In this document: piece by piece, positions 55,099-63,152 of the stretch | How positions within the stretch are numbered: position 1 is the stretch's first letter | Layout of the letters: every line of letters begins with the position of its first letter | Assembly (NCBI GenBank): GCA_963691885.1 | Contig: OY829843.1 | Coordinates: 4,898,001 to 4,962,000, forward strand | Length of the DNA stretch: 64,000 bases | Source: G963691885 sp963691885 | GTDB taxonomy: Bacteria; Pseudomonadota; Alphaproteobacteria; UBA8366; Aestuariispiraceae | Reading direction: 5' to 3' | Notes under the pieces: generated by a model | Database searches by the model: none | What the model saw: only the letters and a program-made list of their open reading frames with translations | Told to the model about the DNA's origin: nothing | Position numbers and translations under genes: made by a program

Positions 55099-57001
55099 TG
55101 GCCGCCCCCCGTTCTGCAATCACCTTCATAGCAGCGGCAAATGCTCGGCCGTTCGCTCCCACTGCGTCATCTGATACGGCTGTTGAGAGCGTTGAAAACA
55201 CTTTTTGACTCAACGCCTCATACTGTTCGGGGTTCGTCGCAATCTCACTCAATGCATCAGAAATATGACTTGTAGTACTCCAGGCTTTTGCCGCATCATT
55301 ACACAATTGAATGAATGAAGAACCAGCAAAGTTCCGACCGGGCCCATTTGCTAACGCAAAAATAGGTTTTGACCGACTGACTGCTTCCCACAGAACGGTC
55401 ATATCAGGATCCGGCCCTGGGTCCACCACGACATCGCACGCATCCAGGAAGTTCCCAAGTGCTGTAAACAAATCGGCGGCATCCGGCGGATAGGTCACAC
55501 GATCCAGTAACTGGTAGTGATCCAGGCGCGGTTCCAAATCATCAAGGGCGGAGACCCCGCCCATCGCGACCGGCAATATTACAAGCTCAAGCGACGCATT
55601 GTTCTCACAAAGCGCTTTCAGGGATTCCAGCAATTCGTTGGAATATTTCCGAAGCGCGAGGGCAAGTCCGATCCGCATAGGTGCGCCCGGATAACGTGGA
55701 AACGGCTCCATAAGCTTGGCTTCCGCCGGCGGAGAGACAAGCCTTTCAAGCGGCGCAATACAGTCGCCGTTTCGATCTATGATACCAGCATTGGCAACGT
55801 GATAGTCAAATATCACCTCGCTTGCATCTGGCGTGCCGAACCAGTCAACCATGATCCTGGCAGGCCTTCTGGCGGAGACATCACGGCGACCACTATCTGA
55901 GTATCCGTCCAGATCAATCAGGACATGCACTTCATCATTGCGAATGATCCGTGCCACCGTCGCGTCATCAATCGTCGAAATATCAGTCCAACGATCGGTG
56001 TCGCTTCGAATACGACGGCTAAATGCATCTTCGCCAATTGTATTGCTGTAGACGAAAACCTCGTAATCAGAACCGCGCCCACCCGTGATCAACGGCCAGA
56101 TCAGATCAACACCGCGATGCCCGGCAAGAGACCCGGACAACAGACCAATCCGCAAAGGCGCATCCTTCAAATAAAGGACCGGGTCGTATTCAAAATCGCG
56201 ACTGAAGCTACCTTCCCAAAGCCGTTCGGCCCGCTGGATCTCATTTTGATCCACATCGGGCATCATCATCAGGTCGTCAATCATTGCTGTGCGAATACCA
56301 GAGTAATTGGGTCGCATCTGAACCGCTTCAATGTGACAGTCGCGGGCCTCTTCAAAACGACCGAGCCGGGTAAGTACACGTGCGGCAACCGAGAGATCTT
56401 CCGGCTCCACATCGCCTTTTCCCGACGATATTGCCTGAGCAGCAAATAGTGCCTCAACGGCTCGTCCCTCTGCGAACAAAGCATCGCGAAGGCCGCGCCA
56501 CCCACGCTGATCAGAAGGTGTCGCTTCAACAGCGGTCTGGTATTCATGAGCAGCAGCTGTGTAGCGCCCGCGCTCCATCAGACGGCGCCCCTCTTCGATC
56601 CGATCGCTGCGCTCGATCTTCTGCATGGCGTCTTCGAATGTACCAAGCCAATCGGGTATCAAGCCTGCCAGGTCCTTTGAGGGCTGAAGGACCGACCCCA
56701 GTTTTCCGAAGTAAAGGGCGTTATGCATCCGCTCAAGGCGGGCGGAAACGATGGACAAGACCTCGGTATGATCAAGCAGATTGGGGGCCATGTCATGCGC
56801 AACGCGCAATAATTCCTCAGCCCTCAGCAATTCGCCCATTTTGATGGCGACAAGGGCCAGCACATGAACGGCAAGACTGTTGCCGCTGGCAAGACCGCCA
56901 GACAATTCGGTCAGTTCAATAGCGCCTTCAACATCATCTGCCTCAAGACAGGTGAGTGCTTCAGCCAGTTTGCGATTCGCTTCTGCGTCGCCGGACGTCA
57001 T
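55091..57001 (-). CDS. OGT-like glycosyltransferase with TPR
   Basis: A 636-residue protein. TPR-like helices (about residues 1-280; ARVLTRLGRFEEARDCHIEA) are followed by an OGT/SPINDLY-like domain (LIDLDGYSDSGRRDVSARRP, IMVDWFGTPDASEVIFDYHV). It may add a first or second sugar to flagellin. ATG 57001 has GAGGTGAC about seven bases upstream. GTG 57046 is less likely. It is the first gene of the minus-strand glycan operon, beside the flagellin gene. Confidence 0.87.
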   Translation of the reverse strand: MTSGDAEANRKLAEALTCLEADDVEGAIELTELSGGLASGNSLAVHVLALVAIKMGELLRAEELLRVAHDMAPNLLDHTEVLSIVSARLERMHNALYFGKLGSVLQPSKDLAGLIPDWLGTFEDAMQKIERSDRIEEGRRLMERGRYTAAAHEYQTAVEATPSDQRGWRGLRDALFAEGRAVEALFAAQAISSGKGDVEPEDLSVAARVLTRLGRFEEARDCHIEAVQMRPNYSGIRTAMIDDLMMMPDVDQNEIQRAERLWEGSFSRDFEYDPVLYLKDAPLRIGLLSGSLAGHRGVDLIWPLITGGRGSDYEVFVYSNTIGEDAFSRRIRSDTDRWTDISTIDDATVARIIRNDEVHVLIDLDGYSDSGRRDVSARRPARIMVDWFGTPDASEVIFDYHVANAGIIDRNGDCIAPLERLVSPPAEAKLMEPFPRYPGAPMRIGLALALRKYSNELLESLKALCENNASLELVILPVAMGGVSALDDLEPRLDHYQLLDRVTYPPDAADLFTALGNFLDACDVVVDPGPDPDMTVLWEAVSRSKPIFALANGPGRNFAGSSFIQLCNDAAKAWSTTSHISDALSEIATNPEQYEALSQKVFSTLSTAVSDDAVGANGRAFAAAMKVIAERGAANG

Positions 57002-57168
57002 AAACGTCACCTCTTGTTGCTCAGGCCTTTCTGCCGCGACCGACACCGATGGCCGATGGTGAACAGAGCATCAGAAATTCTATGATTCTCTTATGCAGAT
57101 ATTCGCAAGTTTTGTCGACGGTTAAGACCGTGATTTTCGATCTGCGAAAGAACCGGTACAAAGGGATG

Positions 57169-57211
57169 CAAAACAGAAAATGGCCCAATCGATGATTTAA
57201 CGATTGGGCCA
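57169..57211 (-). terminator. Terminator of the first flagellin gene
   Basis: On the minus strand TGGCCCAATCG pairs perfectly with CGATTGGGCCA (11 bp), followed by TTTTCTGTTTTG. Confidence 0.9.
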
Positions 57212-57225
57212 GCTTCTCAATCAGA

Positions 57226-58131
57226 TTACTGCAGCAGGTTCAGAATGGCCTGTTGCTGCTGACCGGAAATTGCCAGGGACTGAATCCCGAGCTGTTGTCT
57301 TGTCTGCAAGGCAACGAGGTTCGCGCCCTCTTCGTTGAGATCAGCAAGTGTCAGTTTGTCGGCACCAACGCTCAACTCGTTCACATATTCCTGTGTAAAG
57401 TCGAGGCGGGTTTGCAGGATAGCGACGTTCGAACCCAGTGTCTGTGCGTGACCGCGAAGCCGGGCAATACCGGCATCCAGTGTCCTGACCGCGTTGGTCG
57501 CGTTCGAGACGTTCGTGTTATCCAACCCGAAGGATGTGAAACTGCCTGAAGAGACACCAAAGTTCGACAGGTTGAACGAGGAGTTGGCGGAGAAGAAGGC
57601 CACGACCGAGAAGATCCCGTTGGTCGTATCCGCCACTGTTGCGTTCAAATCGAGACCATCGACCTGCAAGCGGGACGATGTCCGGACACCAAAGGCGACA
57701 TCCAGGGTCGCGTTTGTCGATGCCAACAGGTTCAAACCCTGATAGGTCGCATCTTCAATCAGTTCGAAGATCTGTTGTCCAACTTCAATGAACTGGGTCG
57801 ATGCGGATTGCCGCTCCTGGGTGGATTGCGACCGCGAGGCCTCAACAATACCTTTAAGCTGGTTCAGCAAGTCATCCAGCGCTTCAATCGCATCCAGCGT
57901 CGTGTTCAGTGCACTAATGCCCTGATCGATGTCATCGCGGCGCAGCTGGAAGTCGCTGGCCCGGTCGCTGAGCGTTCTGGCGCGGAAGAAGTTCACCGCG
58001 TCATCAACAACCTCGTTGATCTTTCGACCAGTCGACAGCCGTGTCTGCGTACGGTCACTCAAGACCTGCGTGCGCTGCAGGGACAGAAGGGATGCCCGTT
58101 GGGCGGCTGTAAGTGCAATATCGCTTGTCAT
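57226..58131 (-). CDS. Flagellin (copy 1)
   Basis: A 301-residue flagellin with short central part. N-terminal D0/D1 (LQRTQVLSDRTQTRLSTGRK; NFFRARTLSDRASDFQLRRD) and C-terminal NLVALQTRQQLGIQSLAISG are conserved. It is very close to the second copy (58495-59397); most changes lie in the middle. Ser/Thr-rich parts (FFSANSSFNLSNFGVSSGSF) are likely glycosylation sites. It is monocistronic with a hairpin-rich leader. Confidence 0.96.
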   Translation of the reverse strand: MTSDIALTAAQRASLLSLQRTQVLSDRTQTRLSTGRKINEVVDDAVNFFRARTLSDRASDFQLRRDDIDQGISALNTTLDAIEALDDLLNQLKGIVEASRSQSTQERQSASTQFIEVGQQIFELIEDATYQGLNLLASTNATLDVAFGVRTSSRLQVDGLDLNATVADTTNGIFSVVAFFSANSSFNLSNFGVSSGSFTSFGLDNTNVSNATNAVRTLDAGIARLRGHAQTLGSNVAILQTRLDFTQEYVNELSVGADKLTLADLNEEGANLVALQTRQQLGIQSLAISGQQQQAILNLLQ

Positions 58132-58251
58132 AACTCTCTACCTTTCTGGTAAGCGGATTCTCCGCTTTCTTTTTCTCTCTCAACTCGCCCGTTGGCGAGA
58201 TCTGCGACCTTTCCTGGGTTCTCCTCGGAAGGGTTCACCGGTCCACAAGAG
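58132..58251 (-). promoter_or_regulatory. Flagellin 1 mRNA leader with hairpins
   Basis: The leader holds AAGCGGA-GAA-TCCGCTT (58151-58167) and CTCGCC-AACG-GGCGAG (58184-58199), read on the minus strand, and the ribosome site in CCAGAAAGG. The AGAA sequence at the hairpin top and CCAGAAAGG are also present in the leader of flagellin 2. FlbT, encoded at 62264-62659, acts on flagellin mRNA leaders in Caulobacter. Confidence 0.5.
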
Positions 58252-58267
58252 ATCAAGTTTCATGCCA
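58252..58267 (-). promoter_or_regulatory. Possible sigma-54 promoter of flagellin 1
   Basis: On the minus strand TGGCATGAAACTTGAT fits the consensus except that the last base of the conserved GC is A. It is 120 bases before the start codon. Confidence 0.45.
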
Positions 58268-58386
58268 GATTGGCAAATATTAATATTTTCAATTACTTAT
58301 GGCGCATGACGATTCTGAAAACCGTTACACACAGCCTTAAACACCACACTACAGGCCGCGACCCGGCAAAAATGACCGAGCATAAC

Positions 58387-58422
58387 AAAAAAGGCCCCGG
58401 CGTGATGCCGAGGCCTTTTTTT
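58387..58422 (-). terminator. Terminator of the second flagellin gene
   Basis: A stem AAAGGCC...GGCCTTT with inner CGGCATCACGCCG part and T runs on both sides. It lies about 75 bases after the flagellin 2 stop and may act in both directions. Confidence 0.85.
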
Positions 58423-58494
58423 GTCTTGCGAGACTTTCCGGTCGAGAGAGAGAAGAGAGAGAAAACCGGAAATAGCGTCTCTTGGCTTTGTTGA

Positions 58495-59397
58495 TTACTG
58501 CAACAAGGCCAGAATGGACTGCTGCTGCTGACCGGAGATAGCCAGAGACTGAATCCCCAACTGCTGCCTTGTCTGCAACGCAACAAGGTTTGCACCTTCT
58601 TCGTTGAGATCGGCCAGCGTCAGCTTGTCAGAACCCGTTGTAAGCTCGTTCACATAAGTTGTTGTGAAGTCGAGACGGGTCTGAAGGATAGCAACGTTAC
58701 CACCAAGTGAAGATGCAGCAGCACGAAGGCGTGCGATACCAGCATCAATACGCTGTACAGCGGTTGTTGCACCCGATACTTGCGAGTTATCCGAACCGAA
58801 TGATGTGAAACTACCCGAAGACACACCGAAGTTCGAAATGTTGAACGACGAGTTGGACGAGGCGAAAGCGATGATCGAGAAGATACCGTTTGTGGTATCA
58901 GCAGCGGTGGCATTCAGGTCAAAACCACTAACCTGAAGGCGGGACGCCGTACGAACACCAAACGCAACGTCCAGTGTGGAGTTGGTTGAACTCAGCAAGT
59001 TCAGACCGTTGAAGGATGCATCTTCGATCAGATCGAAGATTTGTTGACCAACTTCGATGAACTGCGTTGTAGCGGAAATACGTTCCTGAGTTGACTGGGA
59101 ACGTGACGCTTCAACAATACCCTTGAGCTGGTTGAGAAGATCATCGATCGCCTCGGTAGCTTGCAGGGCGGTGTTCAGCGAGCTGATCCCCTGATCGATT
59201 TCATCACGGCGGAGTGCAAAGTCACCGGCGCGATCGGTCAGAGCACGAGCACGGAAGAAGTTAACCGCGTCGTCGACCACCTCGTTAACGCGACGACCCG
59301 TAGACAGACGTGTCTGCGTGCGGTCACTGAGAGTTTGGGTCTGTTGGAGGGAAAGCAGCGACGAGCGTTGGGCCGCTGTAAGAGCGATATCAGACAT
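58495..59397 (-). CDS. Flagellin (copy 2)
   Basis: A 300-residue flagellin, tandem paralogue of the gene at 57226-58131. The N-terminus is MSDIALTAAQRSSLLSLQQT and the C-terminus is LAISGQQQQSILALLQ. The conserved D0/D1 parts are nearly identical to copy 1. The Ser-rich central part (IIAFASSNSSFNISNFGVSS) may carry glycans. It has its own leader and terminator. Confidence 0.96.
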   Translation of the reverse strand: MSDIALTAAQRSSLLSLQQTQTLSDRTQTRLSTGRRVNEVVDDAVNFFRARALTDRAGDFALRRDEIDQGISSLNTALQATEAIDDLLNQLKGIVEASRSQSTQERISATTQFIEVGQQIFDLIEDASFNGLNLLSSTNSTLDVAFGVRTASRLQVSGFDLNATAADTTNGIFSIIAFASSNSSFNISNFGVSSGSFTSFGSDNSQVSGATTAVQRIDAGIARLRAAASSLGGNVAILQTRLDFTTTYVNELTTGSDKLTLADLNEEGANLVALQTRQQLGIQSLAISGQQQQSILALLQ

Positions 59398-59430
59398 GAT
59401 ACAATCCTTTCTGGATCATTGGTGTAATGT

Positions 59431-59461
59431 AAGCTTCTGCTTACGCACCTCTTCTGAGGCG
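59431..59461 (-). promoter_or_regulatory. Twin AGAA-loop hairpins in flagellin 2 leader
   Basis: On the minus strand the leader holds CCTC-AGAA-GAGG (59461-59450) and then GTAAGC-AGAA-GCTTAC (59446-59431). Both stems are perfect and both loops are AGAA. The ribosome site region CCAGAAAGG follows. They are candidate sites for FlbT or another mRNA regulator. Confidence 0.5.
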
Positions 59462-59469
59462 CTCATACA

Positions 59470-59498
59470 CTAACGGTTAGCCGCAATTCGGGTCAAGA
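59470..59498 (-). promoter_or_regulatory. Possible sigma-70 promoter of flagellin 2
   Basis: On the minus strand TTGACC (59498-59493) and TTAGTG (59475-59470) are 17 bases apart. The -10 box is weak. No sigma-54 site was seen in this 379-base gap on the minus strand. Confidence 0.3.
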
Positions 59499-59696
59499 CA
59501 TTTTTGCCTAGTAGAATATTCGGTTTAATTAAAACATTGATTTTAAATCATTTTCAGGCAGTCGAGACACTATCAACTACATATGAAGATGGGAAAATCT
59601 TGCCGGGTCCGGTCTCGGGTTGCGAGTTCTGCTTTAGTTTTCGTGCCCCGCCGGCATTGATCCTGCCGTGATCCAAAACCGGTGATTCCGGCATTC

Positions 59697-59712
59697 TGGC
59701 ACAGTGTTTGCT
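59697..59712 (+). promoter_or_regulatory. Sigma-54 promoter of flgL
   Basis: TGGCACAGTGTTTGCT is a consensus site with exact GG-N10-GC spacing, 65 bases before the flgL start. Confidence 0.85.
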
Positions 59713-59776
59713 CCCTCCTAGTTCTCTGGGCGAGAACGCCCTTAAAACAGGTCAGAACTGCCGAGGTATCGGAAAA

Positions 59777-60796
59777 ATGGTTTCGAGAGTCAGTACATTC
59801 GGGGCGCTCAGTGCGGATTTATCGCTGATCAATCGGCAAAATGTGCTGTTCGATCGACTGAATTTTCAGGTCTCGACCGGCGAAAAATTCCGTGAACTCA
59901 AGAATTATGGCAGCCAGGCCCCGCAAATTCTGAACCTGGAGCAGGAAATCCGGGCACGAGAAGGGTATATTCAGTCCATCGGTTTGGCCGAGCTGAACTT
60001 CAAATCCTATGAAGCAACCCTGGAGCGTATGAATACGGTCATTGATGACATCATCAAGGCGACGTCCCCGCTCTCCACCAACGACGCAACATTCCAGTCA
60101 ACCACAGAAACGACCGCCGTAAACCTGATGGTGGAAGTTGAGGCCAATCTCAATATCGAGATCGGAGACCGTTTCCTCTATGCCGGCACACGGTTTGACA
60201 CCGCCCCGGTCGCCGACTTGCGGAACCTTGCCCTTTACACGGCAAATGATATCGGTGTGGCAAACGCGATTGAAACCGCTGACAGTATTCCGACGTTCGT
60301 CGTTGATAACGGTGGTGCCAACACGGCGCAATCCTACCATACCCAAGGGGCCAACGCGACCGACCCACGTTCGTTTGAACAAGTTCAACTGACCATCGCC
60401 GACAATGCGGTCCTCACGTACGGCGTTACAGCGACAGAACCCGCGTTTCAAAACCTTGTTGAATCCTTGGTCCGTTTGCGGTCCGCAGCTCAGACCGGTC
60501 TGACCGAAGCGCAACGGGAATCCTTCTTGAGTGAGGCGGCCATCGCAGCCGAAACAGCCCGCGACCAGATGCGCCAGCTTCAGGCAGAAAACGGCCTGGC
60601 CCTGGCCCGGACCAATGATCAGGTGGACAATCACAACAGTTTTATCAACATCAGTCAGATCGCCCTGGATGGCATTGTCAGAGTGGATGATGCAACAGCG
60701 GCGGCGGAGATATCAGCGCTGAACAACCAGGTTCAGGCGTCATTCACCGTTATTGCGACACGACGACAATTGTCGCTGGTCAACTTCCTGAACTAG
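59777..60796 (+). CDS. flgL: Hook-filament junction protein FlgL
   Basis: A 339-residue hook-associated protein 3 of the flagellin superfamily. Its N-terminus is VSRVSTFGALSADLSLINRQ and its C-terminus LNNQVQASFTVIATRRQLSL. The match to FlgL is clear from GDRFLYAGTRFDTAPV. ATG 59777 is chosen over 59708, because the latter starts inside the sigma-54 promoter. Confidence 0.9.
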   Translation: MVSRVSTFGALSADLSLINRQNVLFDRLNFQVSTGEKFRELKNYGSQAPQILNLEQEIRAREGYIQSIGLAELNFKSYEATLERMNTVIDDIIKATSPLSTNDATFQSTTETTAVNLMVEVEANLNIEIGDRFLYAGTRFDTAPVADLRNLALYTANDIGVANAIETADSIPTFVVDNGGANTAQSYHTQGANATDPRSFEQVQLTIADNAVLTYGVTATEPAFQNLVESLVRLRSAAQTGLTEAQRESFLSEAAIAAETARDQMRQLQAENGLALARTNDQVDNHNSFINISQIALDGIVRVDDATAAAEISALNNQVQASFTVIATRRQLSLVNFLN

Positions 60797-60998
60797 GAAA
60801 ATCAAAATATCAAAAGCGAGAAGCGTTAACACAAAGACGCGTTTCTGTTGAAACCAAACGAAAATTAAGTCAACATTTACGAATATGATGCAAACTACAG
60901 AATATTATAAGAATACACTGAGTGAAGACCTGCCAATGACGGGCCTTTACATTCTTAGACTTTTTGTCTGCAACTCGTTTGATTGTGATTGAGGGCCG

Positions 60999-61556
60999 AT
61001 GAATAACCCCTATGCATCCCAACAACGAACCCAGCTAGAGAATGCACCGCCGCAATCGGCGGAAGGCTGGGCACTTGTTGAAACCGCCCGTCGTCTCGAA
61101 ACAGCAAAACAGTCTCCCAGTGACACGGATGGCATCATGACCGCTGTTCGGTTGAACTGGCGGATCTGGACCATAATTCAAGCGTCCCTCGTTGACCCGG
61201 AATGCCCTCTTCCAAGAGAAATTCGGGAAAACCTGCTGAACCTCAGCAGATTCATAGATCGGCGTTCTGCTGAACTGATTGCCAATCCGAAAGACACACA
61301 CAAGCTGGACGTGCTGATCAACATTGATCGCCAGATTGGCGCGGGCTTGCTGGGCAATCCGTCTACGACCGCCCCCTCAGATGAGGCCGCGGCCCCTGCA
61401 CCCGCGGGTCCGGAAGAGCCGGTTGGGCTCGGGTCTCTGAATTCGGCGGCAGCCTCGCTCCTTCAGGCGCAAGAGGCAACGGCCCGTCCCCAACCAGAAT
61501 CCAGCAATCTTGCTGGGGTGCCTGGTCGCAGTTCTACGACCTCGACCGAAGCCTAG
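60999..61556 (+). CDS. flaF: Flagellar biosynthesis regulator FlaF
   Basis: A 185-residue protein. Residues about 1-120 match FlaF (RQNP-like start as MNNPYASQQRTQ; RLNWRIWTIIQASLVDPECP; FIDRRSAELIANPKDTHKLD). The C-terminal 60 residues are a Pro/Ala-rich extension not usual for FlaF. FlaF is needed for flagellin synthesis or export and opposes FlbT in Caulobacter. GAGGG precedes ATG. Confidence 0.88.
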   Translation: MNNPYASQQRTQLENAPPQSAEGWALVETARRLETAKQSPSDTDGIMTAVRLNWRIWTIIQASLVDPECPLPREIRENLLNLSRFIDRRSAELIANPKDTHKLDVLINIDRQIGAGLLGNPSTTAPSDEAAAPAPAGPEEPVGLGSLNSAAASLLQAQEATARPQPESSNLAGVPGRSSTTSTEA

Positions 61557-61591
61557 AGCAGTGCCCCTGAACGAGACGGGCTTTCCCTTTC

Positions 61592-62254
61592 ATGGCTGAA
61601 AATGAAGAAACCATAATCCTTCTTATGAAGGATATGGAGGGACAATTCTTTTCGGATTACATTAAGCGTTTCAATCAAGGCGCTAAAGTGATCGTGATTT
61701 CGTCAAAGTCCGATCTTCTCGCAACCGTTTCGGACCCCATGCCCAACACTCGCCTAATTGCGTTTAGCACGAACATCATCGTGCCAAAGCAAACGCTCGA
61801 CTATCTCAACCACAACTGCGTCAACTTCCACCCTGGATCACCGGAATTCCCGGGCTATCGTCCGACAGGCTTTGCGCTATATGAGAACTCCCGGACCTAT
61901 GGGGTCACGGCACATTACATGACAGAAATTGTGGATAGCGGACCTATCATTGGCGTTGAACGGTTTCTGATCGATGAAAGCATGTATCTGATTGATGTCG
62001 TGAAGGAGTCGTATCAGCGCCTGGCCAGGCTTCTTATTCGCTTGCTGCCACGACTGGCCAGGGTTTCGGAACCTATTGCCAGCATTCCGGAACAATGGTC
62101 TGGGGAAACCAGAACTTTTACCAGATACAACGAAATGCGTCTGATCCCCGCCGATATGGCAGAAGAAGAAATTGCCAAAAGGTTTAGATGTTTCGACGGG
62201 ATTTACACCGCCTTGCCAGACCCGCGCTGCCGCTACGTCCCAAAAAATTCTTGA
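61592..62254 (+). CDS. Second formyltransferase-like protein
   Basis: A 220-residue protein with the formyl-THF transferase fold. The catalytic Asn-x-His is in CVNFHPGSPEFPGYRPTGFA and the Asp in IVDSGPIIGVERF. It lacks the C-terminal tRNA-binding domain of Fmt, so sugar (or other amine) formylation is more likely. It lies between flaF and flbT, so it is probably linked to flagellin. Confidence 0.8.
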   Translation: MAENEETIILLMKDMEGQFFSDYIKRFNQGAKVIVISSKSDLLATVSDPMPNTRLIAFSTNIIVPKQTLDYLNHNCVNFHPGSPEFPGYRPTGFALYENSRTYGVTAHYMTEIVDSGPIIGVERFLIDESMYLIDVVKESYQRLARLLIRLLPRLARVSEPIASIPEQWSGETRTFTRYNEMRLIPADMAEEEIAKRFRCFDGIYTALPDPRCRYVPKNS

Positions 62255-62263
62255 GCTTCAGCC

Positions 62264-62659
62264 CTACTCCGCACTGACACTGCTCAAACGTTCTGTCTCG
62301 TGATCAATAAGGTCCTGAGTCTTGCGCAAAGCGTCATAGTATTTCTCAACCGAGATCAACCCCTGGATGGTCGAGAAAATCTCGCCAGAGCTTGGCGCTG
62401 CCTCCTGATATTCTTTGGCAAACAGACGATAGAGATCGAGATATGTATCGCGCTCATTATCAAACAGATACGCGCATTGCAGTGCATAATAGACGCGACG
62501 TGCCGGCGTATTCGCATCCTGTTCTGCCATCACTTCCTTGCGGCGCAGAATATCAACCCTGTTATGAAACACGATGGTCGTTGCCTCACCGGCATTTTCA
62601 ATCACGGCACCATTGATGATGATTTTCTCTTTCGAAGGTAATTTGATGCGAAGTGGCAT
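62264..62659 (-). CDS. flbT: Flagellin mRNA regulator FlbT
   Basis: A 131-residue protein matching FlbT. The start is PLRIKLPSKEKIIINGAVI, followed by YYALQCAYLFDNERDTYLDL. In Caulobacter FlbT binds the 5' leader of flagellin mRNA and promotes its decay. The two hairpin-rich flagellin leaders are within 4.5 kb. ATG 62659 has AGGAAAA directly upstream. Confidence 0.92.
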   Translation of the reverse strand: MPLRIKLPSKEKIIINGAVIENAGEATTIVFHNRVDILRRKEVMAEQDANTPARRVYYALQCAYLFDNERDTYLDLYRLFAKEYQEAAPSSGEIFSTIQGLISVEKYYDALRKTQDLIDHETERLSSVSAE

Positions 62660-62762
62660 GGCATTTTTCCTTAAACGCATAATTCAGGCGGCCCGTTGCG
62701 GGTAACCCGCACCGCAATATTGCAAAAAAGAGTCCAGATCAACGGCGTGAATGCAACACGAT

Positions 62763-63152
62763 TCAGCCGAAATCCCCACCGCGTATTTTATCGGGGATCT
62801 TACTGAAGAGATTTGCGGCACGGTCCCGGCCAATCAACTCCACAAACATGCTGATCGACACCGCCAACAAGGTTTCCACGGAAACTTGCTTCGAAACGCC
62901 CCTTTTCCCGGCGACCTTCAGAACCTTCAGCACATCAACAATCGTGCGCTTCCTCTGAACATGCATTTCCGGCGTGGTCCGATCGGACTTACCGCGGAAC
63001 ACGGGATCAAGAACCGGTTCCACTGTCCCGTCCAGGCCGACAACCCTAAGGTCATAGATTGAGCGCCCAAGCTCTTCCACCCGGCTTAGCGGTACAATGT
63101 CGTCTTCATGACCTTGAGCATCAGCATTTTCGTTGGCCGGATAATCATCCAT
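62763..63152 (-). CDS. Unknown protein in flagellin regulatory region
   Basis: A 129-residue soluble protein. Residues about 20-60 contain VPLSRVEELGRSIYDLRVVG. The C-terminal part is helical (VSVETLLAVSISMFVELIGR). I do not recognise the family. ATG 63152 has a strong GGAAGG before it. It lies upstream of flbT on the same strand with a gap of about 100 bases and so may belong to flagellin control. Confidence 0.65.
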   Translation of the reverse strand: MDDYPANENADAQGHEDDIVPLSRVEELGRSIYDLRVVGLDGTVEPVLDPVFRGKSDRTTPEMHVQRKRTIVDVLKVLKVAGKRGVSKQVSVETLLAVSISMFVELIGRDRAANLFSKIPDKIRGGDFG

